Assembly (NCBI GenBank): GCA_005408345.1
Contig: SEMN01000321.1
Coordinates: 62,001-126,000, forward strand
Origin: Macquaria australasica
Lineage: Eukaryota; Chordata; Actinopteri; Centrarchiformes; Percichthyidae
Length of the DNA: 64,000 nt
Direction of reading: 5' to 3'
Both the position numbers and the translations under genes were made by a program. Each line of letters starts with the position of its first letter. Within the stretch, counting starts at the first letter, position 1. Shown here in pieces: positions 14,175 through 25,000 of this stretch. The notes beneath the pieces are model-generated. The model saw only the letters and a list, made by a program, of their open reading frames with translations, was not told the origin of the DNA and did no database searches.

Positions 14175-14486
14175 CCGGAAAAAATCTGCTGATTATTTTC
14201 TCAATTAATCGAAAGCTAGTTTTATTGAACCAACAGTCTGACAGTTTCTTTATTTATGAGGCAAAAATGCCAAAACGTCTCTGGTTCCAGCTTCTCAAAT
14301 GTGCGGATTTGGTGCTTTTCTCTGTTTTAAATCTTTGTAAAGTGAATATTTTTTGGGTTTTGGACTGTTGGTCGGACAAAACAAGACATTTGAAAACGTT
14401 CGGTGAAAGTCTGATGGCCAATATTCACCATTTTCTGACATTTTATAGACTAATGTTAATGACAACAAGAGTTGCTTGTAGCTCTA
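14175..14486 (-). mobile_element. hAT-like MITE copy 4 (inverted)
   Basis: It carries the reverse-complement landmarks: TGGTTCCAGCTTCTCAAATG, TTTTGGACTGTTGGTCGGAC, AAAACAAGACATTTGAAAACG and the end GTTGCTTGTAGCTCTA. It lies 250 bp from copy 3 in the opposite orientation. An open frame over it (14225-14497, plus) is translated repeat, not a gene. Confidence 0.65.
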
Positions 14487-17400
14487 ATTTTGTTTAGCAA
14501 CTTGCCCAGAAAAGTGACATCTGGTGATTACCGTAAAGTGGGAAAATAAATAAGTTGACTTGAATTGTATGTGTTCTAACCAAACACAATTTAATCTGTT
14601 TTCTCTAAAGTAGAATTACAAAAACATCCAAACACATCCTGCTGTCATTGACTCAACATCAGAAACAAATGTGTAAACCATATTTCTTTATTAAAGATTA
14701 AGAAACTCCAAGCAGCATATTCATAAATAAAATAAGGGTCTCCCTTAGATGTACTGTGACAGACTATATGCTATGACAGTTCATGTTTTCGTCGTCTGAC
14801 GGGGCGCTGGAGTTTTAACGTAAAGGGGTGACACCTGGAGCTGCCCCAGCACACAGAGACTTCCTGTCCACTTCCTCTCTGCTGTCTGTCCGTCGTGTTG
14901 TGGAGCAGTGTGAAAAGCAAGTTGGTTCACAAGAGCAACTACTGACAGTTAGAAAACATCCATGTAGAGTCTGTTCAGATGAGAGCCGGTGATCCAGCGG
15001 ACAGGAGAAACCCTCCAACACATGTTCAGGTAACCCTGATGTCTGCTCTTCTTCTGCTTGTCCTTTTTTCAGACACATGAAACACATGGGAGAGTTTTAT
15101 CTAATGTAACTGGAGAATCTGTGTTCACACAGGAGCAGAAGTTTAGCAGAGATTTAATATATTCATGGTTTTCTGAACAGAGGAAATGAAATGATGAGTA
15201 ATTGGGACGGTCAGATTTAATGCACCAGGAAAAGCACGTTGGTCCTCCAACTAACTGGATCTTTTCAGGGGACTGGCTGAATTAGCCCAAAGAATTAAGT
15301 CTATATCGGATAATTCAACGCTAATGGGTTTGTGTCCAATGCCAATGCTTAGTGCTAATGCAGGAAGTAGTGTGACCTTTGTGTAGTGACGTAGGAAAGT
15401 AAGGGTCGGGATGGTAAATGGGCCGAATCACAAAGTAATGCATGCAGTGCTGAGGTCAGTGTTTAGTTGCCTAACCCGAAACATTATTTAACCATAGTTT
15501 ATCAGCCAAAACCACAATCTTTCCCTGATCTTAACCATACAGATATGGTAGAAAACAACAATTAAAAAACAAAACGTTGGCATTAGACATAAAGAAATGT
15601 CATCCTGGTTTTGCAGAATTGTCCAGCATTGACGTTCTTGTCTGGGGATGTAGTTATAAATGTGTTGTCTTTTACCTTCTAACTGATCATCAGTGTCTCG
15701 TCAATAGTGTAAGACTTGGTGTCGCGTCTACAAAATGAATTTTAGGAATGAAGCCCTTCATTCTGACGAGTTAATGTTCCTCGGTTTCCTCAGCCGAAAT
15801 AAAAACATGAAACTTTTTGGAGTAGAAACCCTGCAGAGGCGAGCCGGTCTGCTTCTGTCTGGCTGTTAAAGCTGCTGCTCGTGTACTGAAATCTCCAAAC
15901 TGCCAAACGTCTGGCAAATGAAAATGGAGTCAAAACTCATTAGGCCCATAGATGCACATTAATTGCACTTATGAAAAAGCACAAAGGAGGGGTGGAGTGT
16001 GTGGTTTTAGATTTCCTGTTGAAAATAGTTTTCCATAAAGGGTCTTCATACTGTATTTATCAAACATAATCAGATTCCCTCTATATTACAAGCAGTTGAG
16101 GTATGGCACCTGCAGACTCTCCAGCATCATGAGCCTCTGATTGCACTTTGGATAATGACGCCCTCCGTCATCCCTGCAGGTGATAATGGATGTCATTAGG
16201 AATGACTTGTGGGAATATGAGGCCTCGCTCTGTCACTCTCTCGCTCTTTGTGATTAAAATAACTGCACTGCTTTGCAGGAGAAAAAACCTGTATACAAGT
16301 GTTTGACATTAAATTCTCTAGTATAAAAAAGTAAAGACATCTATATAGCTGATAGTTCTTTTCTACAAGACATTTTTCTTCAGGTTAAATATAACAAACA
16401 AAAAGGTCACGAGACCGTTGGGCTGCGTTCACACCACCACCTGCACGTTCTGAGTTTGGCCCAAAATTAAAGCACCGAGATGCCTTAAAACGCAAGTGTG
16501 TCGGTCACTAGGAGTAAGAACGTAATGGCAACCAAGTGCTGGGAATGGCGCTGGGATTATGGCTAACAGGACTTTCAGATTGAGATCTGCTGTGCAGCAA
16601 AACAACGGACAAATGTGCTTTGTTGTGGAAGTTTGTGTTGTTGGGACCAGCAGCTTCATGTCCACCAAAAACATTTGGTTTTTACCAAACAGTTTTTTGC
16701 AAAGGTTTGACAAGTCACAACTTTTTTCTGGTGCAGCAGGTCCCTTCAGGCAACAGTCCAGGCTCCTTCCATCTCATCTCAATGTGAAAGCCCCCTTCAG
16801 GAAACAGCAGCTTGAAAAGACTGATGCTCATATTCAGCTATTATTTTCTTTTAGCTAAGAAGGCAGTTTCAGAGTAAGGGTAAATTGGTACCAGTTTCTC
16901 ATTGGTCAGAACGGTAACACCAAAACTCTCTGGGCAGTTGGTGCTGCTGTTATTATCTGAACGTTATTCATTCATTTACTGTACTGGTCCCATCTCTATC
17001 TGAGACTGATTATCATCTCAGGAAAAATCTGAATAAAATGCACCAGTGTAACCGCAAAGGTCAAAGCGTTTTGGTTCCAGCGTTCAGGAATCAAGAGATG
17101 GAATTGACTATTGGCTCTGTGAGACTGGATGCTCGTTGTAAAGGAAACCAAACTGTAAGATGGATGACAGTTGGGATCCAAACGTTTCCTTCTCAGCAGT
17201 CGTGGCTGGTAACCGAAAATGTCAGTCTGCCAGGGGTGCTGCAGGGCGCTCTTTTAAATTTGGATTTCCTCTTGATTCAGAACCAGTTCATGATAGCGAA
17301 CCCTCCTGCTCTGATATTTGTCACATTGAATGCAGCCCTGGTTTGCGTTTGAGGGCCAAGTAGCGTTGACTTGTGGAGGGAGGGCACGTCAAACGAAACA

Positions 17401-17504
17401 GCCGAACTGTCGTTTGAATCTAAAACACCACTAGTATTGACTCTTATTGTACAAAGATGTATTTGACTTAAAGAATAATGTTTATAAACTGACACCTGGG
17501 ACCA
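14487..17504. other. non-coding flank between MITE cluster and grid1 3'UTR
   Basis: I see no gene. The stretch near 15470-15545 (AGCCAAAACCACAATCTTTC then CCTGATCTTAACCATA) recurs near 46930-46965 and is a worn dispersed repeat. Frames at 16559-16858 and 17038-17352 show no family motif and no splice-consistent structure. Confidence 0.4.
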
Positions 17505-18518
17505 GTACATCTACAACATTTTATTTTCCTGAAAGAGGCCTAATTCCCGTGATTAATTTTCAGAATTGGAACCCAACAGCTAAAGTAAAAGAAGCATCAA
17601 GTGAAAAACCCACCAGTAGGTGTGATCGAAGCCTGACGGTCTCTCCTTCCTCCCCTCTTGTTCCATCTTTCCTCCCTTTACAAACTGAGACTCCTCACCT
17701 GGACAGTACTAACGCCAAATAAAAAGTTACTATAAAAACAACCCACTCAGCTGTGTGTGAAATATAAACCAGATAAAAATCCACTAGCCCCAGTGTTAAA
17801 TGATACACCATTTACAGTCAACGTAAGAAAATGAATTTAGACTTTTGATTTGAAAAACAATGTATATTATATATTTAATACAAATGAAAAAGAAAAAGAA
17901 GGATTGTTATCATTTTTGTCCGATGCTGAAGATATATATAAGGTTGGTACAGCGGTGCATAACAGTAGATGTCCAACACTAAAATGTCCCTACAGCGGTG
18001 CAACATGGGTAGTCGTTTACATCGATGAGTTGTGGAGAGACATCGTTTCATTTCGGCACTTAGAAAACAATCACAATGAATTTTGCGTCATTGTTTCATA
18101 TTGAACAAAATTTACAAAGCCATTCAAACAGTCATAACTTTTTCGTCAATGTATAGATATTTTTTTTTTTTATCTCGTTTTGTTTGTTTTTTATAACTCA
18201 ACTTCAAAAATTGAGAATATTCAAAATACACTTTAACCTCACTTCGTTCTTTTGGTATTTACAGATATGTACAAGAGAAAAATTACACCCGCCAACCCGC
18301 CCGCCTCCCCGGGTTTAGCCTAACATCGGCTTTTCTGAACAGGTAGTGAGATACAAAATCTTTTTACTTTGTACATATGTTTTTTTTCCTTCTGTAATAA
18401 TTTTCCTCTAGAGATCCCCAACACGCCTTGCATCAAAAACCGGACCAAAGTCCAGAGAGCGACTTTTCGTTGATGCAGTTTGACCCTGTCCTGTCCCACC
18501 CCATCCCCCCTCCTATCA
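17505..18518 (-). other. grid1: probable grid1 3'UTR
   Basis: This is non-coding sequence directly after the grid1 stop on the minus strand. It is AT-rich with long A runs (plus-strand T runs near 18161-18190). The first minus-strand AATAAA I could find below the stop is the complement of TTTATT at 17520-17525, followed by a G/T-rich stretch, so cleavage may occur near 17505. ATTAAA-like variants near 17873 could give a shorter form. An 84-codon plus-strand frame inside it (17850-18104) looks accidental. The 3' end is inferred only. Confidence 0.4.
18256..18273 (-). promoter_or_regulatory. tandem Pumilio-response-element-like sites in grid1 3'UTR
   Basis: Read on the minus strand, TGTACATA (18273-18266) is followed after two bases by TGTAAATA (18263-18256). 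Both fit the Pumilio consensus UGUANAUA exactly. They lie about 245 nt after the grid1 stop codon. Pumilio proteins repress or localise neuronal mRNAs through such sites. Binding here is inferred from the motif only. Confidence 0.5.
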
Positions 18519-19010
18519 CTATATGGATGTACTGTGGGTGGCCTCAATGGCTTCGGGTATGGGTCCTGCGGAGACTGCCTGGTAGGACATTGGCATGGGT
18601 GTCTTGCCAGGGCTCTGCCGGAAGAGCCCCCCGTTGGGGGCCCTGTGTTTGCACTGCATGGTGCCGCTGAGGCTGGTGCTGCTGAGCGGGTGGTGCAGGG
18701 GCAACGTGTTGCTGCCAGGGCCCTGGGACGGGGGTAGCGTCCTGCCTAGGGTCCCCCCATGGTGAGGGTGGGGAAGAGGAGGAGGCGGCGCCCCCTCCCC
18801 GGGCAGGTAGGTGGTCACAGCGAGGCCCGAGGGCGGGTAGTCCCGCACGGACTCCGGCCCCGGCAGCAGAGAGGCCTGGCTGGGCTGCATGCTGCCGATG
18901 TCCAGCGCAGAGATCTCGATAGAGGGGCCGGGGATCTGCTTGTGGGCCAAGTCCTCGTCCAAAAGACTGTTCATACGACGATGCACCTGTTCCAGATTCA
19001 CCTCCTTGTC
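18519..19010 (-). CDS. grid1: grid1 last coding exon: cytoplasmic tail, PDZ ligand and stop
   Basis: The exon has 164 codons including TAG at 18521-18519, phase 0 in, after a CTTATAG acceptor. It opens DKEVNLEQVHRRMNSLLDED and LAHKQIPGPSIEISALDIG. A Pro/His-rich stretch with PPPPLPHPHH follows, then CKHRAPNGGLFRQSPGKTPM, and it closes ATHSTSI. The C-terminal Thr-Ser-Ile is a class I PDZ ligand, by which delta receptors bind synaptic scaffolds. The middle of the tail is GC-rich and more Pro/His-rich than the mammalian tail as I remember it; the two ends are well conserved. Confidence 0.96.
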   Translation of the reverse strand, partial: DKEVNLEQVHRRMNSLLDEDLAHKQIPGPSIEISALDIGSMQPSQASLLPGPESVRDYPPSGLAVTTYLPGEGAPPPPLPHPHHGGTLGRTLPPSQGPGSNTLPLHHPLSSTSLSGTMQCKHRAPNGGLFRQSPGKTPMPMSYQAVSAGPIPEAIEATHSTSI

Positions 19011-22000
19011 CTATAAGAGGAGGAGTGGGGGGTAGAAGAGGACAGAGGAGAGACAGGGGGAGGGAGGAGAGGAGGGAGGAGGGACACAGAGGCTGAGATT
19101 GGCGATGGGCCGGTTTCTCAGACTGTTTCAGGTCTGCTGGTGCTCCATGCATTCTTACTCTGTCATTGTTTTTGGACGTGGCCTTTGTTTTGAATTGATG
19201 GACTGCTATCGGACTGACAGACAGCCTCTTGTTTCTTTTTGCCCTTTGGCATGAAGAGCCCAGTGGGAACTGAGGCCACACAAACCAATTTGAAAGTGCA
19301 CCTTGAAATCAAACTTGGCCAGTGAGTATTAAGGGTTTGATGTCTGGAGAAAACCAATCCTGGAGCCAAACTGACTGAAGGTAGTTTGTTGTAAAGCTGT
19401 TGGAGGCTGCGTTTTCTTTAGCAGGATATCTCAAGGTTTTCATGAAACGTGGTGGACTAAGATACCTCCAGTGAAGGAATGATTGATTTGGAATTGAATC
19501 TGCATCTTGAATTCCTGCTAGAAGACTTTTATTCTACCACCAAGTATAAAACAGGCAGATACTGCAAATCTTAGCAGTCGGGTTGCACAGTTAGAAATTC
19601 AGTTTCGTTTCAAAGTAATAAGAGAAAAAACTTTGTTCTCAAAGTAGGGTGAGTTGTTGTTTTGGCGGAGATTTTCCCTCTCTACATTTACTTACTTAAC
19701 TGAAGGTGAAAATATGATATAATATATCCTCCTCTGTGGTGTATTCTTCTTCGCTGCCCTTGGAGCCGGTACCCTCTGTGCAGCAGGATCGGAGAATTGG
19801 TTCGCTATCAGAACAATTTAATCAAAACATTGGCTGACACTGCATCTGCTGCTGACTGCAGCCATGCATACTTGTTAGGCATTAATAGACACTTGAGTGT
19901 TTCCCTGTTGAACCTCAAGTCTGCTTCAGCACACTGGGTCATGGGAAGGTAAAGGACGGGGGGGGGAAGGAGAGCGATGGAGGTGTGACTCACATATCAA
20001 GTGAGGCTCCGGGTCTGAATCCAAATTCTCTACACGTCTGTGTGTTTGCTGCTACACTCTGTGCTGCCTGTTGATGTCATTTTTTTTGTCACTTTACAAG
20101 AAACGTATAAAGTCAGTTAGAGTTCCTGAACGCAGCCTGGCTTGGCTCCAGCATTGGATTCACTTCAACTCCGAGGTACAATGATATTAGTCACAGTAAC
20201 TTGTCACAGTGACACAAGTGATATTCAGAACAATGACACATTAACACTGTATATTAATACACACAGATATTCAGTTATGTTGCAGGGCCGGAGCTGTTCT
20301 TCTTCTGTTGCTGTTTAAGGTGGGTTTGCTGCCCCCAGTGGTCGATACATGTGTCATTTCCAACAGAGCTCTGGGACCTGTATTATTATTAAACCACACC
20401 AAATCTCTGAAATCTTAAGGATTCTAACTTTAATTTATCCAACTGTTGTATTTTTTCCTTTTTTAAATTAGTTTTCATTTAAATACAGTTATATGCTCCC
20501 CCTCGACCAGGAACTAAATTCGTTTGTTGATTTATTTATGTATTTCCCTTAATTTCTCTTAGCCTGAGAACAGTCAAATTTAAGAGCACCATATCTAAAG
20601 AAATTCATGGTATCAACCTTTGAAAATCCCACCATGTGCAGCGTTAAATAATAAAATGTAAGCTACAGTCAGATCCACAAATTTCTCCCCCCAGAAGTAG
20701 CAGACTTGACCTCTGTGTCCTCAGTGGTAGCTACAGCCCTCGTTAGCAGGAAAGCTACTAATGAGAGGTTAACAGTCTCTGAACGGCCGACGCGAGGCAG
20801 CTGTCTCTTAAGATAGCCTTTAGCATTCAGTCTTTGAGGTAGAGTGGTGAAGAGAGCACTTCCTATGAAACACACCTGTAATACCTTATAATAGCCAACA
20901 CAGAAAGCAGCTTGTGAAAACCTCAGGGTCTCAGTGCATCGTGATACACTGTGGTCGAGTACTGCTGAGGCTAAGCATCTGTCTCCAGCCTTTGTTCAAA
21001 CCTTAAAGGAACACACAAACATGCAATGCGTTTAATCCGCGAGGCCTGAGCAGGTCTGAATGATCCCTCTCCAGTCTCAAAGAGCTCCTCTCAAAGCCAA
21101 TTAGAACATCTCAGCACAGGTTATTGTTTCAGGGGACTGGCATCTCATTAAAATATGTTTTTCGGCAGCGTCACACTGGCAGCTAGCCTAAATAAATAAA
21201 TGCCTGGGATTAAACCTCAGCTGGTCGTTAAAGACAGACTGGTGATGTAAGTGGAGAGGAAGAAAACAACAGCCGTCTGAAAGCCTCCATTAATTTGGAA
21301 AATAAACAGCTCTTTTAATGAGTGCTGCCAGTGGGGGGGATTTTAAATCACTCTCCCTCCTGCTACTTTGCAAATACTGCTACTGTCGAGTGGGTTGTGC
21401 TCAAGTGTGATAAGAACAGTTTCTGGTTCATTTAGGATTCAAGTGGCCCTTGGAAACATTTAAGCCCTTTAGCAAAGAACTCTTTATTATGACAGGCTGC
21501 CTTTGATATCAACATCTCTCAGTAAGACGAGTCTACGGTCTGATATCCTGCTCCACCTCGAACTTGGACATCTACCCTCCCTGTGGGCACTGATGATGAG
21601 GCTCGCTTCAACTGTGCTGATTGGACATTTCTCAGAGGCAGACGTTTTCTCAGTGGTCGGCTTAGACGTTAATGACTGAAGCCAATTATATGGTTAAGTA
21701 ATCTTTAACTGATGCTCTGTGGAAATGACGAGAGGACCCATAGCACTCTGATATTAACTAAGAAAAATCTAGCTATACATGTTCTATTTAACTTCTGGTT
21801 CAAACCTGCAACAAAGCCACTATAACACACATGAAGCTAGTTAGTTAGCCTGCCGACCTGCCACCATCATTAAAGCTGCAGTCCACAGCCATGCTAGCAG
21901 CTCTGTGAGGCTGAACTTTGGCACAACGGACAGGAACAATCGTTTCCAGTAGTTGTTGAGATATGTCCATCTGGACCAAAGTGGTAGACAGACTTTGCCA

Positions 22001-25000
22001 TCACCTCGAGTCCTGCTGCTAGGATGGTTTGCGCCATCACCAAGGCAGCGAGTCACATCACATTTAAACGCTACCCGTAGCTTTTTGATTGGTTCAGCCT
22101 CCAACTGCCACCTCAGGTGACTGGATGCTTTCTAGACCAACATCTGATTTTGTGAGATGTAGTCTGGCTTTGCAAGTCTAATATGCCAATTAGCTAAGTG
22201 GCCCTCCAAAAGTTTGGACTAAAATCAGAGTTTTCCCAATGTAGTCTGGCTTTGTGAGGCTAATTTGCAAGATAGCTAAGTATTTACATTACAAAAGATT
22301 GAGGTACTTTGGCTCCACTGGTTCAGATTTAACTCAAATAAGAAAAGATGCTTCCAGAATAATTCTGCCACTGAGAAATATTATACACCTAATTTGCTTT
22401 AATAGCTTGGATGCAACTAGTCTGATGTGTCAACAACTCATGACTAGCCCAATGCTTGTCTCCAAGTTAGTTAACATTTTGTTAGTTAACATTTTGATTC
22501 CTTTTCTCTAATTCAGAAGAATATTGATATTTGAGGATAAGAACTTGCTTGTTCAGCTTCAGTACCAGCTTCAGTACATACTGTATGTTGTTGAGTAATT
22601 CTAGTTTTTAAAGGGTTATAAATAATAGTTGAAATTGTTGTATGCATTAAAAGGCACTAAGCTTGTTTGCAGGGTTTCTTGCAATTTCCATCACAGTGTA
22701 ACAGTTATGTTCAACACGCCAAGCACAGGTGAAGGTGAGGTCAGAGGTCAGCCCTTATGGAATGCGTTCACACAGTTAAAGATGAAGCAAGGAGAAACAG
22801 AAAGGCACTATAAGAACCAGGAGGGTTTCTAATGCAGTGTTAGAGGTGCCTGATGGAGCGGCCAAGGCCAGGCATCAATTACAACATTTAATTATCGTGT
22901 CGTCTGCAAAGAGCAAAAACCCCAAATTCAAATCAATTGCAATTAAGTCCAAGCTGTCTGTTTTCAGATCAGGAATCAAATTAATTTGGGCCACTTTTTT
23001 CCCCTTTGTGTAGAGCTGAAACGTCTTGGTTCTGGAAATAATTTTCTGTTCAATTTTCTGATAAGGAAATTGATAATTAGCTTTAGCGGTTTAATCGGTG
23101 GAAGGTTTAACGAGCCACCAGAAACTTTAATGCTGAAATGTCTGATTTAAGCTGTGTTCTTAAAGGAAAACTCTTCTTGGTGAAGTATCACATCTCTTGC
23201 AACATTTGCTGATCTCCCACCTTAAAAAAATGTTTTAAGGGATTACACATAAAAATGATTAGATATTTTATTATATATGTAATCATGTCATTTAGTTTAT
23301 AGTTGATGTAAAATAAATAGATGCCATTAGTCGCAAGGCTTTCTGAAGAAATGTATTCCCACTTTAAATCCAAATCCCTGCATGTTTACTGGAATATTTA
23401 TTAAGAACAAATCAGAGATTTATTTCCAGAACTTAGGCCACAGAAAAACAGGTATGAGGCACATTTCTGCTCAACAACTGACCAAAAATCAACTCTCGAC
23501 AAAACAGAAGGACCTTGGCGATGGCACAGATACGTTTGTCTTTTCTTTTTTTTTGATAGTTGTATAGGAGGTCTATTCTGACCTGTATCAATAGCTTCTG
23601 CTTCATCCCAGCCTCTCTCTCTGTCTGTCCAAATGTCCCTCCTCCCCTCCGATGAAGCAGTTGTAATGTCATTATATGTCAATGGACCAGAAACCCTTGC
23701 CAGTCTGTAATCCTTAGTAACCTGCACGAGATCATAGACAGTCAAGTGTAAATAAAAAAATAAAAAGGATAGATGGAGAGAAGGAGAGGAGATAGATAAC
23801 ACGGGTGTCCACATTGACATATAATTTGCAATAAGACGTGACACAGTGATAGTACCAGGGGTTACGGACGGGGATGTTGGACACAAATCTTATTGCTAAA
23901 GGGCGACACATCCAAACCGTCTGCTCACACTTTAGTTTATGGATCCACGTCAAAGCTTTGCTTCCATTTTGTCCCCTGTCACATGACCCAAACCTGCCTC
24001 CTGCTGACATGCAACCATGTTTCTGTTGAGGTAAAGACACCTGTGCATCTGTCATGTTCGGCACAGGAGGTGAATGCTGTTGTTGTCTGGAGGTAGAACT
24101 TAAGAAAAGCAGGTCTGTGGTCAGTTTATGTTCAAGTGTCACATTAGTGAGTGCTTGGAGAAGCAAATGTTGAGCCTGTGTCCCAGTTCCAGACTGTATT
24201 ACTGTTACTGTGTGTACTTAGCTGGTTCCATTTTGGATCTGAATCTCTTATCGAACCTTTTATCTCACGCAAACAACAGTGTAGAAAATGTAAGTGATGA
24301 GTCTTTCTCTAGCTTAGTGGTCAGGACCACCACAAGGGGTCATGAGATCATTTCCTGGGTGGGCATTTTTACTTTATTTCTATAGTGTATAGTTATACCT
24401 CTTCCAGTAAAAATTATTTAAGTGAAATGAAACACCGTACCCCCACAGCCCTATCAGATGGGCCTAAGTACCCCTTTATCAGACCCCTCTGATAGAAGGG
24501 AAGGTGTTGTTCAATGGTATTTTTTAGTAGTTTTGGCCAAGTTTGCATTTGTACTTCTGTACTGCCATTTGTAGTGACAGAAACTGGTTGTTTCAACCAT
24601 TTACAGCATCTCTACTTTGAGCTGTTTGTTGTCTGTTTTCCAGCTAGTCTTTCTGTATTAATCCACTTCCAGCTGACTCAGGATGGTGGTAAACTGAGAC
24701 AGGTCTTGTGCAGTCAGACTGCCACAGTTGGCAAGTATAACTACCTGCTCAGCAGCAGACAGATAGTTAAGAGACTAGCTGGTGAACATAGTGGAGCATT
24801 TAGCAGCTAAAGAGCCAGATGTGTTTCTCAGGAGTTGGTGGAGACCAAACCAGAGAGAAAAGAAGAGTGAATACTGGACTTCAGTTCATCAGGTGACACA
24901 AACATGACTCCAGTGGGATGATCATGTTGCTCTCTGTTAACTGTTTGCTGACGTTGTAGCCATAACAACTTGATGAGCCAATGGCATATTTTAGTTTTGG

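Noticed and set aside
17850..18104. 84-codon plus-strand frame inside the grid1 3'UTR
   Set aside because: Antisense, low complexity at the start, no recognisable motif.
18544..19281. 245-codon minus-strand frame overlapping the last grid1 exon in another phase
   Set aside because: A shadow frame of the GC-rich exon. The grid1 phase has the conserved tail motifs and the proper splice junction.
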